The position numbers and the translations under genes are program-made. Shown here piece by piece: positions 51,800 through 62,927 of a DNA stretch of 64,000 bases. The notes under the pieces were generated by a model. That model saw only the letters and a program-made list of their open reading frames with translations, did not search any database and was not told the origin of the DNA. The stretch comes from Pardosa pseudoannulata (taxonomy: Eukaryota; Arthropoda; Arachnida; Araneae; Lycosidae): the NCBI GenBank assembly GCA_032207245.1, contig CM063503.1, forward strand, positions 100,952,193 through 101,016,192, given 5' to 3'. How positions within the stretch are numbered: position 1 is the stretch's first letter; each line of letters starts with the position of its first letter.

Positions 51800-52690
51800 A
51801 GTTTAAATAATGTGTTATCTCAAGAGATTTGCCATTGAGTGTATAGGGGAATTATATCCTCTAAGGGTTTTCTCAGCTTTAGATAACCTTCCACAATACC
51901 TTAAGAGTCTGATCGCAGAAACAGCTTTTTGATTTTCAAAATACTACTAAACCATTCCTTTTAAAGGTTGTAAAATACTACCGATGCTATTGGCATTTAT
52001 TTGAAAATATGGCTTTATTTGAAGAAGAATTATGTTACGTCTCAAGAGTTAGAGTTCTCTTTCGGGCTAATGCAAAGAGAAAATAAGAACGAAATACTTT
52101 CCCAAAATAACTGAAGAAAGTTCATGTCACAGATAAAGAACCAAATAGGATTTTTAAACAAAATTAACTTTATATCCCTGAAATATCTCCTTTTTCAAAA
52201 ATCATTTTGAATCAATGTGCTTAAAAATACACGAGTCGTATTTGTATTTTGTATTTATATTTATCATTAAAATAATTTAAAACATTTCATGTTTCAGTTA
52301 CTCTCAGCACATGAAATTCCACTTTATTATTTTATTCTGAGTGTATAACGGAATTTCCACTGAATGTATAACGGAACACTTTTCTCTATGGGTTTTCGTA
52401 GCTTTTAATAACTTTACCCAATACCTTAAGTGTATGATAGCATGTTTGAGATTTTCAAAGTACTAATAAACCATTATTCCTTTTAAAGGATAAAATAGAG
52501 CTCCTATTGGCAGGTATTTGAAAATATGGCTACATTTGAATAAGAATTATGGGACGCTTTAAGGGTTTCAGATCTCTCTGGGACTAATTGAAAATAAAAA
52601 GAAAATAACTTCCCAAAATAAATGTAAAACATTTTTTCTTCCAAATAAAGAATTTTTAACATAATTACCAGATAATGACGATAATAATGT
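51800..52690. repeat. two divergent direct copies about 520 bp apart
   Basis: Copy A (about 51845-52170) and copy B (about 52370-52690) share AATACCTTAAG, then GATTTTCAAARTACTA followed by TAAACCATT and CCTTTTAAAGG. Next come ATTTGAAAATATGGCT, GAAAATAA and CTTCCCAAAATAA. The offset drifts from 525 to 517 bp through indels. Copy A also carries the AGCTTTAGATAA core found at 45.3 and 54.1 kb, so all four belong to one dispersed family. Confidence 0.75.
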
Positions 52691-53929
52691 ATTGAGATTA
52701 TGTAAGGTACCAAGAATTACTGAAACTCACCTCTAAATCGCACTTTTAAAGCTTAGTGAGTTTTCCTTCAAGGTCTAAGAGTTTCCTGAATTGAAATTTA
52801 CTTAATTAAGTGATGCTAATATTTTTTTCTACTAAACTACAATACTATTTCAAATATACTTATCATTTTTTCCCTATTATTTTTTATGTCAAGTGAGCAA
52901 AAGTATTAAAAACTACATAATTTGTTTTTGTATTACATAATTTGCTTGATATAGGCAGAATAAATGATATAATTGATTATTTTCAATGTTTATTCTTTTA
53001 TGCATCTTCAGATTACATTCATAAGTAGGACATGAATAATTTAATTAATATATTATCTTGATTGTTTAATATTTTAAACATGTTTATAATATGTGTTGAT
53101 AAACATTGTTTCTATATTTATATCAACTTTTAATTTCACATTTTAACTTGAGCTTACAGTTTCTCTTCTCGAAAAGAAAAATTATATAAATGTCTTTACC
53201 TAGTGTGTATGCATTCATATATATAACATCAAATGTTATACATGCAGTTATTGCTCAAATCATAACGTTATAGAAAGCTGATTTCCTGAAAAATAAATCA
53301 TTGTTTACTTAACATTGCATTTATTAGATGATAAATAAAAGTGTTTTTCTTTAATAATGGTATTTTACTTTCATTATAGGATCTCTTATAATCTTCTTAT
53401 CCAAAATAAATATACTTTAAATTTATGTCCTTAAATTATAGCCAAAATTAAAAGCTTTTCTATTTTAAATGCATTTTTGACATAATACTATTTGAAATTT
53501 TACTATTAATCCAAGTTATTTAATTAAAATAACTCATGGTATAGTATACTATTTCTTTGTGAAAATTATTCCTTATTTCAAACATAGATAATCCTTTATT
53601 TTCAGAGTATTTAATAAGAAGAATACTTAATGAAAACTTAAAAGTGGCATACGTGTACTTATTAAACCTAAAAATAAACCGAAAACCATCAGAAATTTTG
53701 CATAAAATATTATAAAACTTAAAATGCCTTGTACTAGTATAAAACAATGATAAATTAAATAAACAAAGATTAAAGTAAGTAGTATTTGTTGAGGAAAAAG
53801 TAATTCATTATAATAAAAAAACACGTTCAAATAAACATACTTCCACCCATCAATTCATGCATATATGTGAATCTTTATTTATTTACACAAATATATGCAT
53901 ATATATATGTAAATATATATTTGCATTTG

Positions 53930-53933
<4 letters not shown>
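52691..53933. other. AT-rich sequence, no gene seen
   Basis: Low-complexity AT-rich DNA. Frames at 53520-53830 on the minus strand are Phe/Tyr/Ile-rich and unconvincing. Confidence 0.55.

Positions 53934-54015
<82 letters not shown>
53934..54015. repeat. (AT)n microsatellite, about 82 bp
   Basis: Pure alternating AT, preceded by shorter TATATG/TATATTT tracts. Confidence 0.97.
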
Positions 54016-54018
<3 letters not shown>

Positions 54019-54060
54019 AAGGCCAATGGGTATTTAAATATATAGTGGGGTATAAATTAT

Positions 54061-54215
54061 TTTGTTATCCCAAGAGGGAGGAAATGAAACGAATAGGGGT
54101 TTCAAAGTCTGAAGGGGCAAACCCCGGGCTTTAGATAATCCTCTCAAATGTCTTTTGGAATTGTTCACTAAGACTACATCTAGATTTTACGGCAGGGAAT
54201 TGAGCTATTTTTGAA
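54061..54215. repeat. dispersed repeat family member (GCTTTAGATAA type)
   Basis: GTTATCCCAAGAGGGAGGAA is followed by GGGCTTTAGATAATCCTCTC, AAATGTCTTTTGGA and GAATTGAGCTATTT. The last three blocks match 45.33-45.42 kb, while GTTATC.CAAGAG matches copy A at 51.82 kb. No coding potential seen. Confidence 0.65.
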
Positions 54216-55199
54216 AGTAGATTTTGACAGTAGTTGTTCAATAAAAAAACTAACAAGTATGAAGGTGCTAGAAAAATAAAGGTATCTATAACATGTGTGA
54301 GACTATATTTAAATAAGTTTTAAATTTAACAAAATGCTAGAAATTATTCCAGATGCGTTTTATCGTTTAATATTTGAACAGATTCATTGTAAGCATGCAT
54401 TTAAAGAGTTGAAAACTTGTGCACTTAAATTTAGCATTAATATTTTTTCTTAAATAATTATTTATTATTTTTAGTAAGTTACAATACTATGGTTGAATTG
54501 TAATTTTCTTTCAATTTAATTCTGACTATTATTTTGACTTTTGATCATAGGAGTTTTATGGAAAATAATTTTGCATATTCAAAACGAATTCAAATACTAT
54601 GTTATATACCATATTGCAGTTTGCAGGCGTAAAAAACCGTATAATGTGTTATGGTATAGAGAAATAACATTGAACTATATTTTCTGGAAACAATATTTGA
54701 TATTGCTAACTCTAGATTAGTGTGCCGAAACGATTTTCAGTGAAAATAGCTTACTATATACTAGTGTACAGTTCAATATTAAAAAAAAGTTTTTTATGGA
54801 TAAACAGTTTATTATTGTTCATACACTACTACGTTTATTTGTCAAGTTAGTTTTTATACTATATAGTAAGATTCTTATTAAAATTAGACTACATTAAAAA
54901 ATTTTAATAATATAGTATAGAAAGAAGGCTGTAAAATTTAACTGCTTACAATTTCTGATTTTTAATAAAAATGTTTGATAGAAAGACTCGTCATTTCCTG
55001 TTAAATGAAGTAATTATAATTTAGCATTTAATAAATGAATTCTTTGAAAATATGTTTACAAACGAAATTCAATCCATTCTAAAATTTACAAGAGTTTCCT
55101 GATAAATATTGAATAATTTATTTCATATTTCCCTCTCCTAACTTATTCACTTATCTAGTCAATTGAAGCAGAAATCCTAGCTTAGTCGAAATATTTATT
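54216..55199. other. AT-rich sequence, no gene seen
   Basis: I see nothing beyond AT-rich unique sequence. Confidence 0.55.
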
Positions 55200-56060
55200 T
55201 GTTTCTTTATAACTGCTGCATAAATCTTAGCAGAGCTCAAATCAGGTCCAGAAAACTGATATTGGCTGTCGGTTTAGAGCCTTAATTAAATGAAGGTTTT
55301 CGGTTCTACAATCCGAATGTGCGCTTTAATCTAAAGCTGATTTAGCAGCTTTTGTCATTTATTCGTTCACCGTTCCGCCTTCCGATAACAGGAAATTGAA
55401 GTTCAGGCTCAAATTTACAGCAAGGGGGATATGCTATGTGTATACCATCTGGTTACAGATCATAGTCGTCGGGAATTTCTATAAGCCATTTCATTTGTCT
55501 GCTGCAATGAATGGAAATCAAAGCAACTGAGTGCGGAGACTTAGGAAGATCTCTGATATATTAGACAGTTACAAAGGAAATTAGAATATTCAGCAATTTA
55601 ATGAGAGTTTAAAATTTTATGTTTCCGTCATAAAATATAAATTAACAACTTCTCCCGGATTAATAAAATAAAGAGTTATTTTAAAACTTGGAGTAAGTTA
55701 AATTATTATAAACCGTATTCAGTTCCATATTTCATAACTTTGATTGGCAGGACCTAATCGAATTTCTCTTATCCCATTTCTGGTATAAGCTTTTCTTGTT
55801 ATTTGGAATCGGCTTTAGCAATACATTCCGTACTAATTGGCCCTCAACTAGCAAAACCTGTAGGGAAGATTTTTAATCACAAAATAACATGGACCGTATT
55901 TTGCCAATGATATATATTTGGCCTTAACATAAATCCCCCGAAGACGTAAACTGAAATGATGGATAATTGAGTCTAACGCTGTTTTTCAGTACTAGTCCCA
56001 ATGCAACTACAGATATGCCGCAACCGTTCAGAATTTGTTTTAAGCAGTAGGTTCCAATCT
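55200..56060. other. GC-elevated unique stretch, possible conserved non-coding DNA
   Basis: The stretch has more balanced composition than its surroundings and no repeats. Examples are GGTTTAGAGCCTTAATTAAA, TTCACCGTTCCGCCTTCCGA and GCAACTGAGTGCGGAGACTT. No open frame exceeds chance. Homeodomain-type TTAATTAA cores occur within it, but these are common in AT-rich DNA. It is a candidate only. Confidence 0.3.
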
Positions 56061-59000
56061 CACTAACTTTTGTGTAACATAAACTAGAACCCTATCATTT
56101 CAACACAAACCAATACCTTAAAAAGTGAATAAAATGTAAATCCTTTGTTTTTTTCTTCGTTTAATTAAACCTTGATAAAGCAAAAGTTAATAAAAATTTG
56201 CTAAAATAGTCATATACTTCTATTCATATCTTACGATCAATTTTAAGTTCATGTTTTCAAAATTATCAAAGCATTTTAGCATTAAAAGTTGAAATAAAAG
56301 AATTTGTGATTATACATCTATCAAGTAATCTTTTATCACATATTACTTATTATTAATAGTAAAACAGTTTAGGAGAGTAAATAGTGTAAGTAATTTTCTG
56401 AATCAACAATAGTTTTTCTTTATCAATTACAGACCACTCTATAATGTCTTATAAAAATATGTATGCAAATCTAATTTTATCTCTGTTAAACTGTGATAAA
56501 ATTTTAACCCTACAAAAATATTGCAAATGTGATTTTTTTCAATTCTAAGGTTTATGGATTATATAATATTAAAAGTATTATTTTATATTTTCATGCTGAC
56601 ACTGTCTAGATATTGATCCTAGTTGATCGTGGTATATTAAAATTTATTTAAACTTTTTCCTGTTCAGTTTTTCTTCAGTTAAAAAAAGCAATAAAACTAC
56701 TGCTTTTCATTTAACGCGTTAATTTAGGATACAACTTAAACACATTGAATTTTAGAAAAATATTGATTCATTTATTACACATAGTTTCGTTTCGTTTATA
56801 TTCGAATAAAATATCACATAAATGACTTCTTGTTGATTTCAGTACTATACTTTATCCAATTTCTCTCAAAAAATATAGTGAAATATATTGAAGATGTTAA
56901 AATATTTGCAATATTAGATTATTATTAATAGAAGATAATTTTTTACCATTTTATATAGTTTATTTCGGACATTCTAGACGTTACTATTTATAATTCTAGT
57001 ATGACGTTAATTTTCACGTTAAAGAAAAATTTCCAAACTGTGTAACTTTTCATCGTAAAATTTAGCCTGGAACTATATAATGCTCATTGTTAAGTCATCT
57101 TATATATTTGCTATTAAATGTTGCAAAACAGATTTCATAAAATACTCATTTTATATGGTATACATTTTAGACAAAACATCAAAAAGCTTTTTCCATGTAT
57201 ACATTATAAAAAAATAAATTCATTGTCAACCCATAGACTAAACAAATATCAACAGCAATTAATTATTGAAGTACCGAACAAACATAGAACATCACTATTT
57301 AGTATTTTTAAACAACATAAAGGATTATCAGTATCAATGCTAGCTTTAGGAACTTTATAAAAAAGCTACAAAAACATATTTTTTCCAAAAATTAGCAAAC
57401 TTTAAATATGTAAGCATATTTGATATGAATAAATGAAAAGTATAAGATCAAATGTTGTACTGAAAAATTAACAAGAGATGTGTAACAAGAAAAATTCATA
57501 ACATCAGAAATAAAATTTAATATAAAATATAAACTATTACAATAGAATAAAGAATCAATCTATATAGTATTATTTTGAGCAATAGTAAATATCACATGCA
57601 TGTTTTCAAATGTGACTGTAAAAATCATTATGCATCTAGTAAAAAATTGTTATGCATTTAATGGAGATTATTATTGTGCACCAATTGCCTGTAGTTTAAT
57701 TTTTTTCTGCATACGCTTTGATTGATGGTACTGTTAATAATGAAAACATAATTCATCTAATTCATGCATGTTCTAATAATTTGGTCTCTCGTTTCTGGTT
57801 TTAGGATAAATATATTTTTTATTACTGTTTGTGACTTGTGTATTGCTAATTGTATTTTTGTTCTCTAAAGACAACTTTTCTTTTCGATGTAAACATGAAC
57901 ATCGTCTTCAATACTTTCCCATGGATAGAATGTTCATCACTTTTTATACTAGTCTTTCAGGACATTTAGGACAAACTTAATTTAGTCTTTCAAGCCTATG
58001 ATCTTCCTTTCAGTCTTCTGTTTTAGCTCCTTGCTTGGGACATCCTAACTCAGTTCGCGAAACGCAAATGCGTTAATATTGGAATGGCAGACCTCAGCTA
58101 GGGCAAGAGATAAAACGGTATGTCAATTTCATGAAGCCAGAAATCAGTTCGTCCAATGCATAATATTTAAATTGCCAGTTTCCGAAGAAATAAAGGTACT
58201 TTCCCTCGAAACGTTTGGCATTTTCAGGCCATTTGTCGCTATTTCTCGGATTGTGTTCAAAGGAATCTGAGGGACATGGAATTCATGATAGTACCTATAG
58301 ATAATATCATTGTTGTATTAGTTTATTATATTTATCCAGAAAATTATGTCATTTGATATATTTTGCTGTAACTTGAGCAAAATTTACTCTTATCTATTAA
58401 TATTTTGCATATATATGAAAATATTGAAAATAGTAGTTATTTCGTTTAATTTTTTTAAAAATAATCAATTTCTAACATTTTTCTGATAATAGAGCACAAG
58501 ATTAAACATAATTTTTTTTTCGTTTTTGGAACGTTTTTCTTAAATATATTCCACAATCAAACAGTTAATATCGTTATAATTATGTAAATTACATAAAATA
58601 TTTTCTAGACAATTTCTCTATGTGAATTTTCAATGAAATGTATAATTCCTCAGACAGTGTTATGTCCCGATATTTAAATAATTGCAACACAAAATGTACT
58701 CTTGTATTCAATTTTAATAAGATAGAATCCTTCCGACATAATACTACCACACAGAAGGGATGCAGTTTTAGGTATTAAATTCCCTATCAACAAATTCCTT
58801 TAGAAATTTATAGAAATTAATGAATTCTAAATCGGATTTATAATCCTAAATTTTATTTAGTCATTAAAAGCACACTGTTCTAGCATGTTTTATGATATTA
58901 CATCAGAATATTTTTTTCCATTTCAGTAAATACATATTTTTATAAAAAAAGCATTTGTAGTAGAGATGCATTTGAATATCTTAATAAGTTTCTAATATCT

Positions 59001-59387
59001 CCAATAAATAGAATTAAAAACTATAATAAATGGCATCATTTAATACACATACAATAATTTCAGTATTAATTGCTAATACGAAAAATACTGATATTGTACC
59101 TTAGAAAAATTTCACAAAATCACTATCTGCTACATTCTGTAAAATATTTTCAGTATTAAGAAGCAGAATTTGGTATTAAAAATAAATTAATTAAACTGTT
59201 CTACAAATATTATTTTTACACGATTTTATTTTATTTAGCTCTGTCTTCTTGTCTGTCTGTCTTGGTCTAAATATTGTAATAGACTATTCTAAAATTTTTC
59301 AATTACCAATTAAACTGAAATTGTGTATTCTATTGTAACTTCTAAGACAGTACATGAATTATAAAATTATAAGATAAAATTTAATAT
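56061..59387. other. AT-rich sequence, no gene seen
   Basis: Frames at 57118-57360 and 58079-58270 (plus) are 80 and 63 codons long with mixed composition but no recognisable domain. No RNA gene or transposon ends seen. Confidence 0.5.
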
Positions 59388-59492
59388 AATAAACATACAG
59401 TTTCTATCACTGCAGTTTATTATATTAAAGTATGCAATTGCACTTTACTTCATGCAGTCTCTCTTTAAATAAACATGCAGTTTTTATCTCTG
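59388..59492. repeat. short direct repeat, period 80 bp
   Basis: AATAAACATACAGTTTCTAT at 59388 recurs as AATAAACATGCAGTTTTTAT at 59468, each followed by CNCTG. This is a minor local duplication. Confidence 0.7.
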
Positions 59493-62306
59493 TTATCATC
59501 TTTAATTACATTTTGTAAATTGTTTTAGCTTTCAATGGCAAAAACTTTGGCTATTACTGGCGGCCTGGGCTTGAAATCAGGTTGGAGGTGTTTTCTCTGA
59601 TTATACATAAATGTGGCTTCATATTTTCAAAAAGTAGTTTCGAAATTGTTTACATGCACTACAACAACACCTTTGTACTCATATATAATTTAACTGTATA
59701 TTCATAAATAGGATTAACAATAGATTAAACAAAGAGATAGAACAAACAGAACTTCCCTAATCTTCCTCTGTTGATGCTGTGCCTATTAGTCCCCATTTAA
59801 ATTTAAAATGTCTGTTCCGTGGTAACAATATATACCTTAATGTTATCAGTACATTTTGGGAAGAAAGTTTACAAATGCTTGAAATTATCACAATTTTAAT
59901 CTATATTTTCTTTTGATTCTTAGATCAAAGTTCCTTCGGGAACTAAATGACACCATGCCACTGATACGTCTTTTTCCTATGTCAAGATTTTAAGGAATAA
60001 ATTATTTTGGGAATAAATTATTTTGACCAATATTTTGAAGAAATTCCTGGATTAGCCGATTTATTTAAGGTCAAGATAATCAACTTTTATAACAATAGCT
60101 AGCATACTACTCATTAATGCTATGAAAATTTATTCAAATTACAATAGTAATCAGATCAGAGTCTCTAAAAATAACTAAGAGAAAATGGTAAACAAGAAAT
60201 CAAGCTAAATGTGCTGAAATATAGCTTTAAAAATTAAGATATAAAATATTCTTAGTGTAGAAGATAAAAAAGTAAATTTCAAAGGATTGAAATGTTTACT
60301 AAAGTTCATTTTGCTCAAAATGTCGCAGTGTTATTTTAAGTTTCTCACCTCATTTAAACTTTAATTTTACTTTCGTAAAAATATGGTAATAAACTTTTGC
60401 ATTTATACATTTATATATTTTAATATTAAAATATTTTAATGCATAATTTTTGTTTCCTTCCTACATTAATTGTATTTAAAAATTAAACTATCCATTAAAA
60501 ATATAGATGAATGTCTTGCATTTTCCAATTTATTTATATTTAAAAATGGTCATTTGAAGAAAGGATAAATTACATAAGCAATTTACGCTCTAACTTTGAT
60601 CAATAGAACAATCTAATCCTTTTGTGGTGTCATGTATGTTACAAAAGTATTTTGGTACAAAATAACACGCAAATGACGTTTATACAAGGAAATTTCACAT
60701 TGCAGTAAAAGAGATAATTGCTTACTTAGTTTTGTCAAAGCGTTATCATCTTACTCATCTCTTTATCTCAACCAGAAACCACGATTTGACACCACCCAAA
60801 GTGGTGTTCCTCTAAATGTATCTGACTGAAAACAATTTGATAATAGTTGTTAAAAATGTATCAATTGTATTTTTATTAAACAAATAATTAGGACTTTTTA
60901 ATAGTTGAATAACAATCTATTTGGTATAATCCTCAAAACTTTAATTTCAGCATTTAGAAAAGCATATATTTTAGTGAAAGAGAGGATATGTTATCCACAT
61001 AAAACAAGCTATAAGCATATAATTGAATAAATAGTATTCTATATTAATTAATACAAAAGACATTTTCATATAGATTAGCTGCATAAAAACATAGTCAAAG
61101 ATTCTTCAGGATTTTTAACATAAAAATTGTGTTTTTATATCTATGATTAACACTTTTTCAAATCTGGTCTAGATGTTTACACTGATTATGATTATGATGA
61201 ATGCATCTGAAAATACCATGCTGCATTTTAGTAATTAAAATAAGATGTATGTTAAATTAAAAATTTATAACTTTCCCAAATTTCAGCTTCCTGCGGACTT
61301 ACACTATGTATCAACTTTAGAGATGTTTAAAAGAATTTATTGACATTTTTAGATTAGTATTTTTGTTACAAAAAAAATATAAATTTTATACAATGTAAAA
61401 CTCTTTGAAAAGTTATTTGCTTTTTATGAAATAGGACAGTAAAAATATTGTATGGCTATAGACTGGTTTCGTTAACTTTGTGTGTTCTTAATTGGACATT
61501 ACAAGCGGCAAAATAAAAGATTAAATCACTATACGTGTATGTAAGTAATAAGCATACCAGTACAATTTTTTGTTCCTTTGTGACATACTTTTGTAAGAAG
61601 AGTCATATAGCAAAGTTATTTATATTCGAGATATATTGATAACATTTATATATGAGTAATAAAGCTCGTTATTAGATATAATGTATACCTATACGTCAGG
61701 ATACGTCTAGGAAAATATTTTTACTGATAAACTGCAGTCATTGAAATATTTCCTTAAACAGACTTGAAAAAGTTACAGCACAAGCTACTATCTAATATAG
61801 TGTAATTTACATTTTTTTTAAATTATGTAAATAAAACTTGCAGACTTTCCTTTAAAATAGAAATACCATTTTTTTTAAATGTTCCGGTATGTCTTATTTG
61901 ATATTTTAATCAAGTAAATTATATAACTCTATGGAATTTTCCATTATAGTCCCTGTTAAAATAATTGTGGCAGAATGTTCATGGGGTGCCTTTCTTCTGT
62001 ACCGGAATTTGTTGGCTGAAATCAGTGCTGGAAAATATATTTATAATTGCTCTAAAATAGCTTTAAGCAGTAGATCTCGATCTCGTTAGCCGTTATGCAG
62101 CACAAACGTTAATTGTACTAATGAAACAGAACAAAACCGCGAGAAACAAAATTTTTTAAGCAAATTCTGTCATGGTTAATAAATTTTCCAATACATTAAA
62201 AATGAGAAAATGTATTCAATGCGTTTGGTACACAGCCTCTTGAATATTAGAGAAATTAGAGCAATAAGAATTTATTTTTTGCCACAAACATAATAATGTA
62301 AGTGGT
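59493..62306. other. AT-rich sequence, no gene seen
   Basis: No supported gene. It contains a 16-bp tandem duplication (GGGAATAAATTATTTT type) near 59993-60024 and otherwise only AT-rich unique sequence. Confidence 0.55.
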
Positions 62307-62330
62307 TTAACCCTTAACCCCTTCCTGTAA

Positions 62331-62397
62331 AATGACGAGTCTAGCTCGTCATTAGTTTTTCATTCCATACCGCACAATGACGAGCTACACTCGTCAT
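62331..62397. repeat. two subterminal hairpins with repeated ATGACGAG
   Basis: Hairpin 1 (62331-62353) is AATGACGAG, TCTAG, CTCGTCATT. Hairpin 2 (62377-62397) is ATGACGAG, CTACA, CTCGTCAT. Both have perfect arms, giving four copies of the same 8-mer in the first 80 bp of the element. By analogy with subterminal repeats of piggyBac elements they may be transposase-binding sites; that is inference. Confidence 0.85.
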
Positions 62398-62525
62398 GTG
62401 ATTAAAGTTACTGTTAAATATGAAAATTAATTTAGTTTAAAATTTCTAGTGTACTGAATTTGGCAACACTTTTATCACTTGTGAAAATCACAAGTCACTA
62501 TTGCATATTGTTTACTTAGAATTTC

Positions 62526-62680
62526 TTGGTACAAGTCATTGCCAAATTAATGAGTCAGAATAAAAGAAAACCTACTAAGAAATGCCGTGTGTGTTACAAG
62601 AATCAAATTAAAAGTGAGACTACTTGGCGGTGTAAACAATTAAGAATTCCTTTGCACTTTGTTTTGAAGAGTACCACTAG
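62526..62680 (+). pseudogene. piggyBac transposase C-terminal cysteine-rich domain, frameshifted remnant
   Basis: The frame reads KRKPTKKCRVCYKNQIKSET, then TTWRCKQ and RIPLH. This matches the layout of the cysteine-rich domain that ends piggyBac transposases: a basic stretch, CxxC, about 15 residues, then a second cysteine-containing segment and a final CF..YH. In this copy the residue after RCKQ is Leu where a zinc-binding Cys is expected. A one-base shift follows, and the terminal CFEEYH-stop appears in another frame at 62660-62680. The catalytic DDD domain is absent, having been deleted upstream. The first ATG in frame is internal (MSQNKRK), so there is no real start. It lies inside, and in the same orientation as, the TTAA-flanked element. 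Confidence 0.8.
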
Positions 62681-62826
62681 CTTGAAGACTATTATCTGTA
62701 TACCTTATTAATGTTTTGCTTTGATATTTTCTTAATTTTACTGTTTCTGATATTATTTAACACTATGTAAAAAGTGGATTTTAATTAAGAATATGTAAGA
62801 ATTGTAAAATGAAACTTAATTTTAAC

Positions 62827-62876
62827 ATTTAATTTTTATTTAAAAAATTCTAAAATTTTTTAAATAAAAATTAAAT
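62827..62876. repeat. 50-bp perfect hairpin near the right end of the piggyBac element
   Basis: The left arm is 62827-62849, beginning ATTTAATTTTTATTTAAA. The right arm is 62854-62876. All 23 positions pair around the four-base loop CTAA. It sits directly downstream of the transposase remnant and 47 bp before the right TTAA. It could act as a terminator-like or transposase-recognition structure. Confidence 0.85.
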
Positions 62877-62927
62877 GGTTATTTCATGCACAGTTTTTCA
62901 TTATTAAATCATACCGGAAGGGGTTAA

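Larger units (their letters stand above)
62314..62927 (+). mobile_element. non-autonomous piggyBac-type transposon, 606 bp plus TTAA flanks
   Basis: TTAA at 62314-62317 and at 62924-62927 is the target duplication specific to piggyBac transposons. The left end reads CCCCTTCCTGTAAAATGA. The right end on the minus strand reads CCCCTTCCGGTATGATTT, sharing CCCCTTCC.GTA. Two hairpins lie just inside the left end and a 23-bp-arm hairpin lies near the right end. Between them sits the frameshifted C-terminus of the transposase. Full-length piggyBac elements are about 2.5 kb or more, so most of the transposase has been deleted. It could move only if an intact relative supplied enzyme. Confidence 0.85.
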
